Notes under the pieces: generated by a model | Seen by the model: only the letters and a program-made list of their open reading frames with translations | The model's database searches: none | Told to the model about the DNA's origin: nothing | Position numbers and translations under genes: made by a program | Source of the DNA: Nymphaea colorata | Lineage: Eukaryota > Streptophyta > Magnoliopsida > Nymphaeales > Nymphaeaceae | Direction of reading: 5' to 3' | Length of the DNA: 64,000 bases | Assembly: GCF_008831285.2 (NCBI RefSeq) | Contig: NC_045147.1 | Coordinates: forward strand, 15,230,854-15,294,853 | Shown: in pieces, positions 35,001 to 46,437 of the stretch | How positions within the stretch are numbered: the stretch's first letter is position 1 | Layout of the letters: each line of letters opens with the position of its first letter

Positions 35001-38000
35001 ATGACTTGCTGCACTAAAAAATTGTTTCACATAGAGATTTAGGCATTATATCTCTTCGAAGTAATTTTATGGAAAAAAGCAATCACAAAAACAGAAAACT
35101 TAAACAATACAAATAAGCTACCTCTTATAGAAGAATGAGACGCATGACATAACGAACCGGTCCAATAACCACAAAGTCCAGGGTTACCTAAAAAGCTGCA
35201 TATAACAAGACAATGGTTATACAAGAGAAGACTAATCTAAAAGGGACAAGCAGAAACTGAATGGGAGAAGAACAATGAGTAATACATAAGATACCTGGCA
35301 GGCGGAAACCTTGAAAAGTTGTTGCTTGTAGGAATATCACCAACAAGGTTATTATTGGATACGTTTCTGGCTCCAAACAAGAGAAATGTAAGAAAACGTC
35401 CGGTTGCAGAAAGATGAGAGAGATTTTGAAATAACAGGGCCCTTACAGGAACGTCAAACTGAAGCAACCAGTTAATGCAAAGATATCACCGGTCAGGTTA
35501 TTGTTTTCAAGCCTCCTGATCAAGGAGAGGACACATACGTTAATTGACAAGGAAAATCAATAGAGGAACAATTGTTCCAAGCTTTTCAGGAAATAAAAAT
35601 AACCTGTTTCAGAGACTTACAAAGAAATCAGATTCTGCAGCTGGCCTAACTCTCGAGGAATTGAACCTGACAGATGATTAGTTGACAGGTCTCTGAAAGA
35701 AATCAATGGGAATGCGAAATATTAACACCCAGCAAACTAATACAAGAAACCAAATTACATCCCATCCTTGACTTGTTTGAAGGCTAGTCAGATTGGTCAT
35801 TAAAATGCATAACATTGACAAGGTAGTAGGAAATTTAGACAAGGCAAAAACTTCAAGTATCATAAGGTAGCTGTACGTCTTTCTTATCATAGAAGATCTG
35901 CAATCTGTGCAAAACATTTTAACTGACATCCATAAAGCATGTTACAAAGGCAATCCTCCTCAATTTATCTCAGTACAATAAGAACTTCACCCTCCATTTT
36001 TCCTTAACTTCTTGTCCACAAATATGACACAACGATCAACCAAAAGCCAGCATTAAGTTCAAGCCCTATAGGAAGACTTACATATCCATGATACTTCTTA
36101 AATTCCCAAACTCAGCTGGAATCTGACCATCCAGAAAATTTCTGCTTAGCTTCCTGGAGAAGTGAATGACGGTAATTAGATTGAAAACCAAATACCAGAT
36201 AGAAAAGTAAAGAACTTTAATGCATGTAAGACGTCAACCACAAGATCACAACATCCACATCAAAGTAGAAAGGAAAAAATAGATTTTCAGTAAAAGCAAT
36301 TGAAAATATACTCTGTTACACACACACAGAAAGAGAGGGAAAGAAAGATACAATTTGAGGAGGTGCTCCAAATCTCCAATGGACGGTGGAATGGAGCCAG
36401 TGATCTTGTTATCAGAAATATCCCTGCACGCAAACACACATGAATCACTTTGCACCGTTATGGGGCAAGGAAGGAATTGGACAATAAGAAGTGTGTCCAA
36501 AACTTACAACGTGTCCAGATTACCCATCCGAGATAGCTCGACAGGAATGACACCCTGAAGATTGTTTGATGATAAATTCCTGCAGATGTAACACAGATAA
36601 ATAAGTAATCACCAACTCAAGGACATGCTCTGTATCAAACATTCAAGAATCAAAACACTACAGTCCTAAAACCCCATCAAAAAATGTATTTCCCAGATAA
36701 TTAAACAAAATAGTGACATTTAGAATCAAGAAAATCCAAGGATATAGAATGACTAGAGACAGGATAGTTGAAATGAAAAGGGACTATGCAAAGTACTCCT
36801 GTTAAATCAGGACAAAGGAATAATGGTAGCAAAAACTCAAGAATGTAAGAATCTGTCTGCCAACATTTCAATCCATATAATATGCATAAAGCACCATCAA
36901 CCAGCAAGAGAGGACAATCTTACAAGTATGACATAGTTTCAAGCCGTTGAAATGCAGCCGGTATGGTTCCATTCAATCGGTTGTTATGCACATTGCTGCA
37001 TTCAAACAAGGCTTAGAAGGGGAAGAAAACAGAAAAAGCATTACGGGCAAAAGGAAGCAACAGCAATAAACAACAGAAGTATACTTAATAACGTACAAGC
37101 TATTCAGGTTCACACAGAAACTGATATTACCCGGAATGGGCCCTTCAAGATTGTTGTTAGCCAGGTTTCTGGAAACCCCACGCAGGATTAGATTGTGCAG
37201 AAATGAGAAATACCAAAAGGATATTATGCTAATCCAACAAAGGAACTAAGACAAAAACTTACAGGTTATACAAGTCAGTGAGCTTTCCAAGTTCAGGTGG
37301 AACAAGACCAGAAAGTTTATTATCATGTAACTCGCTGTTGGCAAGCAAATTCCATCATGAAACCACTCATAGTTCATAAGCAATCAAAAGAACCATAAGA
37401 TGAAGGTCGGTCTTACAGATAGTGAAGCTTTGTCATGTTCCCTAACTCAGGAGGAATGGAACCCGTCAACTTGTTTCCATGCAAATACCTGTGATATCAA
37501 CATAAACAGGGTAAGCTGGTTACATAAAGAGAAAAAGGAAATGAAAACAAATAAGGACATTGCTTTCAAAAAACACAGCAATATCAATAATCATCCAAAC
37601 TTCCAAAGGCTAAGTCAACCAATTTTGCATAAAATGAAAAAATGCTGCTTATCAACAAGGAAAAAGCACACGCTTCCAAAACTGCTGAAAAGTAATGCTA
37701 CAAAACTTTCCCTCATTTCTTGAAATTTTTCAATTTTGATCACAATCAAATATTAAACATCACAACTTTCCTTCCATATAAACCCTTTTCCCCAGGGAAC
37801 AACTAAGTGGACACGTTCTAGTCTTGAACATTTAAAATTCATAAGTTCTCCATTAAAATATCAACAGAAAATAACATTGAAGAATGCAGAACGTGTCACA
37901 ATTGACAAAACAATGCAAGCAAAACTCATATTTAAAGTGTTACAATCTTTTAACTGGTAGGTTACATATAAAACTCCCAACTTTTAGACTTAAGACATAC

Positions 38001-41000
38001 TTACAGTTTCTCAGTGTAAGTCAAGTTTCCGAGTATTGGAGGAATAGGGCCAGTCAAAAGATTGCAGCTCAAGTCCCTGGTTCAATATCAAATTTGTTAT
38101 CAGATAGATCTTGTCTATCACAGGTTGATGCAGAAAGAAAGTAAAGGAAACAGAAACTTTTGGCATGATAAATACACTGAAGGACTATTGCATCTCCATA
38201 TTTGAGATGGCATTCCTAGCATGTCCAGAAGAACCTAATAATGTTGGTTACATTTAATAATGCATTACAATCTAATCTATTCTAAGAGGCAAAATGGAGG
38301 TCTATCTTCTATATGATTTCAAAAAGCAAGTAAAAGTAAGAGGTTTGTGTTTGTTATTAAGATGCTCACAGAACAGCAAGAGCCTGCATCAAGCCAATTA
38401 CTGATGGAATCTCCCCACTCAATCTGTTGCCCTGAAGTGACCTGGAACCGATGCAAAACAATCAGATAATTCAACAAGCCCTTGATTTAATGAATAGTCT
38501 CAAAGAAATCTTCAGACACATACAGAGTGGCAACTTGGAGAAAGCCTATGTTGAATGGAATCTCTCCAACCAGTTGGTTGTATGACAGGTCCCTAAAACA
38601 TAAATATAATCAATTCATTAGCCATTTAATTTTGGTCTGCAGTAAATAATGTGAACAATTAGAACATGAGAAATATACATACAATACTTGGAAGGTGGTG
38701 CAATTTCCAATGTTCTGAGGGATACTTCCTGTTAAGCTATTGTTTCTCACGTCACTGCAAAATTTGTAATTGGAAAAGATAACAACACATCATTACAGAA
38801 TAATCGTTGCTCAGCATAAAGAAAAAACATTAAAGCAGCTTCTATAAGATAACAAGATACTTACAAGTACCACAACCCCGTCAATTGGCAGATATCAGCT
38901 GAAAGAGTCCCAACTAATCTGTTCTCTCGCAATCCCCTTAAAACCAACACATCTAGTTATGAGTTAAAAGGAAAGTTCATTCTGGGAGAATGCTTAGGGC
39001 CAGGTATAGAACTCACAAGTATTGCAAAACTTCATTCCAATAAATAAGTCGTGGTATTTCCCCAGTTAAGTTATTTTGTGCTAGATCCCTGACAGCACAA
39101 AAAGGTAAGTTGAGCAAACCAAAGAAAAAAATTGATGAAATAAAATATAAAATGACAACTTACAATATTTTCAGATTAGGAATCTGTGACAGCGTTGAAG
39201 GTATAGGTCCTGCCAGTAGATTGTTTTTGAGGATCCTGAAATCCAAAACAAAGACATCTCACATAAAACTTCTAATGAATTTTAGATAATAACTAGTGAA
39301 TGTACCAATTCTGCTGTATAGAAGAGGCTTACAGGTTCTCTAATTGCTTCAGTTTTGAAACTGAGTATGGGATATCACCATAGATCTGATTGGAAGATAA
39401 ATCCCTGAGATGGACCGAGACAATGAATATGAATGCATCCACCAAAGAAGAGAATGCAATTTCAGGGAAAAAAAAAACACAAAAAATTCTAAAAGATCAG
39501 TGCTCTCCAAACTATTTCTTAAAGGGAAACATATAACTTATGCATGAAAATAGACTTACAAGTTACATAGCACAATCGGGAAACAAGACTTACAAGTGCT
39601 TCAGTGAAGAACAATCCCCAATTTCATCTGGAATTTGTCCTGAGAGATAATTTCCCCTTAGATCGCTGAGTAAGAACAATAAAAACGGAACTGTAAACAA
39701 TGAGTTGAATGCACCAAAATGCAAATCAGAAGCTGAAAATGTTGAAGAAACAGTCTGTTTATCTAGACAAACGTACATTGAGCTAAGGCTTTTGAGCTCT
39801 CCGATGGATGGTGAAATTTCCCCATAGAGATTCAAGCTCGAAAGGTTACTGAAGGAATACATTTAACCAGTAAGATATTTTAACTCCATATATAATGAAT
39901 CCACTGATGTAGCCTTTACAGTTCCACATACTTACAGGGCAATAACTTCGAATGTAGCATTATCACAAGTTATACCCCTCCATGAGCAAAAGTCAGCCGA
40001 TGATGCATCCGTCCAGTCATACAACACATTATCAGCATCTCGAAATGATTTTTTGATCACTAAGAGTGTCTTACCTGTACATGTTTGATGAAAAACATCT
40101 AAGTTCCATTCATCCAGATTCCAAATCAAGCAAAAGATGCAAACCGTGCCGTAACAAAGGCAACTCAAACATGTATTAATGAAGCAAAGAAAGAGAACAA
40201 GAGTTCAATCTTCAAAACGGACACCTGCATGGAGCCATTCATCGGCAGTAGCCACAAAAGCATATGTTTTCAACTTGTGAATCGGTCTTACACCTAAGCA
40301 TTAAATAACATGTCAAAGCAACACATACCAAGTAAATACACGTGAGCTTTTGTCCCATATTTGTTATGGACATGCGAATTTAGCCTCGGCTCCAAATAGG
40401 AAGAAAAATAGATCAGTAACCCATCCAGAATAATTACATAAATGAGTGGAGATAAAAGATACGAATTCTTAGCCTACTACTTTATCTCTTTTGGAAGATA
40501 TCCTCTTGACCGTTGATTTGGGATAATAGAAGCATGTTCACATTTTCATATGAAAGTGTTTCCGTTTCTTAGGTTCCGAACGGTACTGAAAGGGGGAAGA
40601 AAAAATAAGAAAACTTTGACAGCACGTACAGAAGAGCCGGACACGTTAGTAAACGCCATTTTGGAGAGAAATGCTGCCAAGCACCTTATCCCCACTTTCC
40701 TGAGTGAGGTGTATAGTGAGACAGCGGACACCGTGTGAAAAGTTTAACTGGTAGATTAGCAGTGCAAAAGTTGGAAGGTCAAGCAGCAATACCAACAAAG
40801 AAAACGGAAACAAGAATTAACAGTTGCCGGTGCAACACAAGTTGGCCTAAATGTTCAGTCGCCGTTTGAATAAAGGATGTCATTGTGTGGATGGGGGGAG
40901 AAGGATTTTGCAAACAGTTCTATGGATCAGAATTTGCGCGTAATGATTCAATAGAAGATATTATCATTCAGTAAGCACTGAGAACCTCCTCGCATTCACA

Positions 41001-42039
41001 AGCTTCCGAAGAAAAGAAACTACACCCACCAACTTGCCTGGCTTCAGAAAACAGTATCCTTGGCACTGAAGAAATTGAACAACCGACCAATCCTTTCAAT
41101 GAACGGTATATTTATAAACAAGAGCAGATAATCCACCGTTGAAACAAGTAACTTGAACAGTATCAAAAGGCCTTTCCCAAAATGAAAGCCATTGTTGGTG
41201 GCAAGGCCAATAAAATACCACTGGGTGCTACCGTGACCAAAGATCTTACTCTGGAGCTTACCGCAGAGAGGGCTTATTTTGCAGATCGACAATCGAGAGA
41301 GAGAGATGATGACGATGACGATGACGATGACGATGCTGAGGGAGGAGAAGATAATGGAGATGGATAGTACATATGAAAAAATGTACATCTCAGGATTTCG
41401 GTTGAAGGTTTCAAAGAAAGAACGACCTCAAGAATCTGAGCATGAATAACCAAAAAAAAAAGGTAGGAATTTATATAATCAATAAAACATGGACACGGGA
41501 TCAATAGGGGATTTTATATAAATAACAAAGACCACCCACGATTCGTTCTTCGAGACAGACTATTAAAAGAGAAATCCTGCTACACGTCGACAGCTAACGA
41601 AGCAAATACTCAACTTACTACCACAAAGTCGGGGAGAGAGAGAGAGAGAGAGAGGTTGAGAAAGGCCACTTCCTTAGAAGAAAGAACGAATGGACTTCAG
41701 CTCGATGCGTCGAATGAGAGTCAAAATGAACAGTTTAGATTATTTGGAAGAATCTTGAGCTTCCACCGTAAAAACATGAGAACCGCAATGATGGATGAAC
41801 AAGAAAAGGCGAGGATATTTTATTAAAAACTGACACGACGATGTTTTCCATCTATTCCAAGCTTCACTTCACATGAGAAACACTGAGAGAGAGAGAGAGA
41901 GAGCAAGAAGAAGACGACGAAGGAGAAGAATGCACTCACTGTCGTTTGAAACAGCAAGAACTGAGCCAAGCGTCGCAAAAGCAAACACCACCAGCATGAG
42001 ACCAACTCCCTTCTCCATCCTCCCGTAGGAACGCGCCAT
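32086..42039 (-). CDS. ERECTA: ERECTA leucine-rich-repeat receptor kinase
   Basis: Plasma-membrane receptor kinase that perceives EPF/EPFL peptides with TMM and SERK co-receptors, controlling organ shape, inflorescence and stomatal patterning. 27 exons close in frame to 999 residues. In order (high to low): 41940-42039, 39936-40074, 39777-39848, 39594-39665, 39333-39404, 39164-39235, 39017-39088, 38865-38936, 38683-38754, 38524-38592, 38370-38441, 38005-38076, 37417-37488, 37263-37334, 37097-37168, 36924-36995, 36508-36579, 36352-36423, 36082-36153, 35621-35692, 35447-35515, 35295-35366, 35122-35195, 34112-34240, 33308-33652, 32764-33137, 32086-32490. It has a signal peptide, LRRs to about 557, a membrane span about 588-609, then an RD kinase: [14 protein letters not shown] Lys682, HRDVKSSN Asp780 and DFGIAK Asp798. 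The [20 protein letters not shown] segment and ISQNST end fit ERECTA better than ERL1/2. Confidence 0.97.
41306..41335. repeat. (GATGAC)n microsatellite in ERECTA intron 1
   Basis: Alternating GAT and GAC triplets over 30 bases, preceded by a short GA run. Confidence 0.9.
41632..41655. repeat. (GA)n tract in ERECTA intron 1
   Basis: Near-perfect GA dinucleotides. A second tract occurs at 41885-41903, just inside the intron donor. GA tracts near promoters can bind BPC/GAGA factors. Confidence 0.85.
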
Positions 42040-42073
42040 TATCTTCTTCTTCTCCTTCTGCTGCTTCTTCTCC

Positions 42074-42082
42074 TTACCTCAT
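42074..42082 (-). promoter_or_regulatory. two-codon uORF in the ERECTA leader
   Basis: Minus-strand ATG AGG TAA starts 43 bases before the ERECTA ATG and stops 34 nt before it. GAGGTAAG here is also a good splice-donor match, so the sequence may instead mark a 5' UTR intron boundary. Confidence 0.4.
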
Positions 42083-43030
42083 TGCCGAACAGAAGACCTC
42101 CCGAGACTCCCAACCCGAGTCCACATATCCCGTCCCACCTCAACACCGCTACGGCCACAGAAATGCTCCCCACTTCAGTCTCTCTATCTTCCTTTTCCCA
42201 TTCTCCACCAAGAAAAGAAAAGGGAAAACAAAATTCAGAAAGACAAAGGATGAGAGAGAGAGAGCGAGCAATAAATCAGAGGGTAAAGAAATGGAACCGG
42301 AAAAGAGGACGAGTGCCGGGCTGTCGTTCAGTCACATCTTTGTGGCGCCTAAATACATGCTAGTACGTCTTCAGAGCCCTCTGCTGCTGCTTGCAGAAGA
42401 GAGAGAAAGAAGGTCTCATCTCATGCGCTGCGCTTGTGTGAGGTGGTGCCTGGCGTACGCTGTCACTCTCCCTCCCTCTTTTTCGTTTTCCTTCTTTTTA
42501 GCTTCTTCTTGTTATTTCCATCCTTTATTCATTGCCCCCATTATTGTTACTAGCCCTCCTCTCTCCTTGCATTTATCCTGTTTTATCTCCCCACCATCCT
42601 CACTGCAACTCCTCCGTGGAGAGAGAGAGAGAGAGAGAGCGCGCAGCAGAAACAGCCCAGCTGGAACCGTCAGGTATTTATACGTCACCAATGGTTGGCC
42701 GCTTTCCTTTTCCCAAACTACCCCTGCCTCCATTTATCCGCTCCCGTGATCCGACTCGTTCCCATCCCTCGCTCCAAAGTCCAAAGTGACCCTTCTCTTT
42801 TTGACCCTTCTCTTTTTTCATTGTCGGTTGAGCAATATATTAACGTCAAAATTTTCCTAATAATGAGAATAATTTGGCTTTGTTTGAAAAAAAAATTGCA
42901 TTATTGTGATCTTTTTTTACATTCCATTTCCATTTCTAAGCTTTTTACATTGTTACGGCCCTTAATTTTTTAAATAGTTTATGGCAATTGACTTGTGGAT
43001 TATTTTTGCGTGGTAAAATATTTAAATTTA
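42083..43030 (-). promoter_or_regulatory. ERECTA upstream region with GA tracts and TATA-like site
   Basis: On the minus strand TATAAATA lies at 42682-42675, 636 bp before the ATG. GA/CT tracts occur at 42251-42264 and 42619-42638. Both strands carry frames, none conserved. The transcription start is unknown, and the long CT-rich stretch would be leader if the TATA-like site is used. Confidence 0.4.
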
Positions 43031-45540
43031 AAAAGTTTTAACCAGGGAAGTACGAACTCTTCATCCGAGAAGGGACGGAGGCGTTCTCGGATACGTGGGG
43101 CCCAGGGGGGGGGACGGTGCCTTTGGCTTTGGAGCGATCCGAGGGGGGAAAGAAGACAAAAGCGGCATGGCAGATTCGTAATTTTGTCTGGACGGGCGGG
43201 TGCTTTGCCGACACGAGCATGCAGTTAGAGGAGGCTTCCGTAATGTTTGTTAGATCTCGCAAATCCCCGTCTCGGGATTTTCCTCGTCCACCGATCGGGT
43301 CCGTTCTTGTTTATTTAAACAGAAAATCCAGAAACAAAGAAGCATACTCTCTTAATATAATATTATATGCAAGTCAGCTCTATCACTCATTTCAAGGTCA
43401 GCCACTTTTTAATTATATGAACGTCCGTATCTTATTGGAGATACATGTTTTCTTTTTTTTCTACGATGATATTATATTGTTGCTTTATTTTAGAATGTAG
43501 TTTGCTAATCACCGGATATTTTCTCGGCGACCGGAAAAACATGAGACGATGATGCACTTTTGTTTGTATGCAAATGATCTCTATTTAAATCCTCTAACAA
43601 ATGAATCGATCATCCAAATTTCGGTTACAGAATCTAAATCGCAATTTAAAGACATGGTAAAATTAGAACTACTAGTTAAATGCTTCATACCAATAAAAAA
43701 AAATGTAAACCGATAGTTTACATAGTTGTATTAGGTAAAAATACGTGAATAAGATATATAGTATCCATAACATATAATTCATGCATCTCTCTAGACCAAT
43801 GTTTTAAGGATTGTTGAACGAAGTTGACACTAATAATATAATTTTATTTACATTGGGATCGAGAAAGGAAGAAAGAGAAACTACATATACACTATACTAG
43901 GACATGGACGTAACACCTGTTACCTAGTTTATTAGATATTTTGCTCTACATTAATGAAATATCCCATTTATGAAAAACCCCACCGGTTCACCGTCCTTAA
44001 ATACATGGTTACATCACTGTAGCCAGTGAGCAGCAGTGGGAAAACAAAAAACACGAAAGATGCCAAACTGCAGATTCCAAATAAAGCTTCAACGCATCCA
44101 TTTTACTGCCTGTTTTAGCTTCGTTGTGTTTCATCACATTGAAGGTGAGCTCTGCAGAGATCTCAGATCCATGGGATCGACCGACAGCCGGGCCGAAGCT
44201 CAGGTCGCCTCGGACTGAGATCCAAAAACTTCCTTCCTTTCGACCTAACCTTAGCTTTCTAATGCGACTATCAAATTTACAGCCTCCTCCGTTTTCTTTT
44301 ATTAAAGAACGTCCTCTTGAAAAGACCCGGAAAACGAAAAATATTGAACCGTCTTTCCGATCATCGCTTGATAAAGAAAGGAAAAGGAGGTAAAGAGGCG
44401 GTCGGACGGGGGCTTTCGGCGGTTAGAAACCATATAAAGCGCTGCCTGCAACTGCTGCGCTGCAGTAAAGATCATCCATTAAGTCCGGTCACGTCCGCCT
44501 CGTGATCTCCCCTCCTCTCACCCTTTCCCATGCCGTAATCCGTCGGGTCCATCCCCTACGGGCTACTTCCAACCGGGGGCTCAATGCGAAATTACCGGAA
44601 TAGCCCGACAACCGACTTTTGTGGTCAGAAACTGCCTCGATCGTCGGGTCCCGCCCCCTCGGCCCGTGGATTTTACTTTAAAGGCACAACTTTCTCTCGC
44701 TATATACAACCACCCCCCCGGAAATAACTTCCCACCCTTTCTGATTCTTCTGTTTTAAATCTAAATTTGAAATCTGGGCAGCACACTGTCATTCGTGGAA
44801 ATATGAACAGCTTATCGAGATTAATCCTAAAACGGTGGGCCCTAACTTTTATCTTATAAATGGAAGAAGGAGGGGGCTCCACGTTGTTGCTGACGTAGCG
44901 AGGCGGGCCCCGCGCGTCGTACTCGTTTAATCTTTGCGGGGGTTCGAAATAACCACATCGGGAATGGGGCCCAGCCGCTTTGAGGCGGGCCCCGCATCGA
45001 AAGCGACGTCTCCTCATTGGCCCCTTGACGGCAGACGACACCCCTTCTTTTTGGCTATATTTTCTTCCGCCCCCACCACGCTTTTTTGCGTTTCCTTTCC
45101 ACTGAAATTATCACTTAATCGCTTCCCAATCATGGTCGCATCTTCTCACAATCGTGACCGTCCGCTGGCGAACCCATCCCTCCATCAAGCCCTCAATAGC
45201 GTTCCGACACGTCGGACGAGCGTCCAGCTCAGCTCCCGGGACAATCATGAGGGAGGCGGGCCCCACGTCACATGGAACTTGTCTGAGCCGCAGACGGCAT
45301 CGGAAATATGCCTCTCCTCCCGCGATCTCAACCCTGTTCACGTGACCATTTAAATCGTCAGCAATAAACGCCCCCGCCCCGCCCCGCAATTTGGACGGAC
45401 GAGGGCTTTGACTGGCTGGGCCCCCGGACTCCGGCCGGTCAAAATCAGGCTTTTTGGAAGGGTCCGGCGACCAAGGCCCGCCAGTCATCATTGAGGGCAT
45501 CCGAAGTCCAGTGCGCAAGCGAGGTCGTTTTCTCAACTCA
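43031..45540. other. GC-rich island without a recognised gene
   Basis: GC-rich DNA (43040-43310 and about 44390-45540) in an AT-rich neighbourhood. GGGCCC occurs six times between 44837 and 45423, and GGCCCCAC next to CACGTCAC at 45259 looks like TCP and bZIP/G-box-type sites. Long frames on both strands (44934-45353 +, 45111-45536 -) overlap and match nothing I know, so I treat them as composition effects. It could be a promoter or 5' region of an unrecognised or lost transcript. Confidence 0.45.
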
Positions 45541-46278
45541 CAAGTGACAACTTGGTGCAGCAGCAGCAGCAGCAGCCTGCAAAGAAAACAAATAAAAAAT
45601 TGATATTATTTAAATACTCGCTTCCGTAGATAGATATCCCGGAAAGACCAAGATCGACCTTTGCGTTGCATATTATATCTCGTTGCATAATAAAGTTGAT
45701 TTTACGTAAAACAATAAAATAAAACTTCAAGTAGGGAGGAGATTATATTCATAAATTATTTGTCGACAGGGAGGGAAGGGGAATGTAGGAAAGGCTTCTG
45801 CGCATAACGATGGTACGATGCATGTATAGAATGGGGGAATGAAGTGACTTGTAGGAGAATTTAATATTGAAGCAAAGCGGCGAGAGAAGTTTCTGATGCT
45901 TGGCCTTTGCAATTAGGCAGCTGCCATAAAGACAATCTTTTTTTAGTTAAACAATTGGTGCTTCTTCATTTATTACCTTTTTCCTTTTCAACTCTTTTTT
46001 TTTTAATGGAAGATTCCTCGGGGTTAGGTAATCCGGTTATCGCTTTGTGTCGCGTTAGCGAAAGGTTCACATGGAAAAGCTCGTTAGGTTTTGTAGGTAG
46101 AGCGATCGAGGTGGGAAGCAGCAGCAGCAGCCGAAGCATATGGTGCGGTCGGTATTAGTTGGGAAGGTCGGCCGCCTTTATGGGAGGAATGCGTTCACAG
46201 GGTATAACATTTTTGGCCCAACAACACTCATATATAATGACTCCATTTTATGAAAATTTTACATTCTTCTTTGGAGGT
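45541..46278. other. intergenic, nothing firm
   Basis: A short CAG-type tract lies at 45557-45576. A frame at 46003-46158 (start MEDSSGLGNPVIAL) is unconserved as far as I can tell. Confidence 0.4.
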
Positions 46279-46437
46279 TGTTTGTTTGGTAAATGAAACA
46301 CTAAGTATCAATTTTATGAAATTGATCTAAAGATTGAAGTAAATTCATTGACATTAAGTTCTAATGTTCTATGAATATGTTATATTTTTAGAGTAGATCC
46401 ATACAACATTCATGGAGTGTTTATGCTACCAAACAAT
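46279..46437. mobile_element. MITE with TTGTTTGGTA-type inverted ends
   Basis: Left end GTTTGTTTGGTAAATGAAAC and right end read inward AAATTGTTTGGTAGCATAAAC share TTGTTTGGTA and a following AAACACT. About 160 bp, non-coding. The internal ATGAA(T) words resemble the elements at 6089 and 61264. Confidence 0.5.

Larger units (their letters stand above)
40075..41939 (-). other. ERECTA intron 1 with simple repeats
   Basis: The first intron (1865 bp) is by far the longest of the gene. It contains (GA)n at 41632-41655 and 41885-41903 and a GAC/GAT triplet tract at 41306-41335. Frames inside it are not conserved. Confidence 0.85.

Noticed and set aside
42082-42749. Frames of 93-152 codons upstream of ERECTA as an opposite-strand gene
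   Set aside because: Low-complexity CT/GA composition, no domain, and they lie in the ERECTA promoter and leader region.
44934-45536. Two overlapping 139-141-codon frames on opposite strands as real genes
   Set aside because: No recognisable domain, both lie in a GC-rich block where long frames occur by chance, and they overlap each other.
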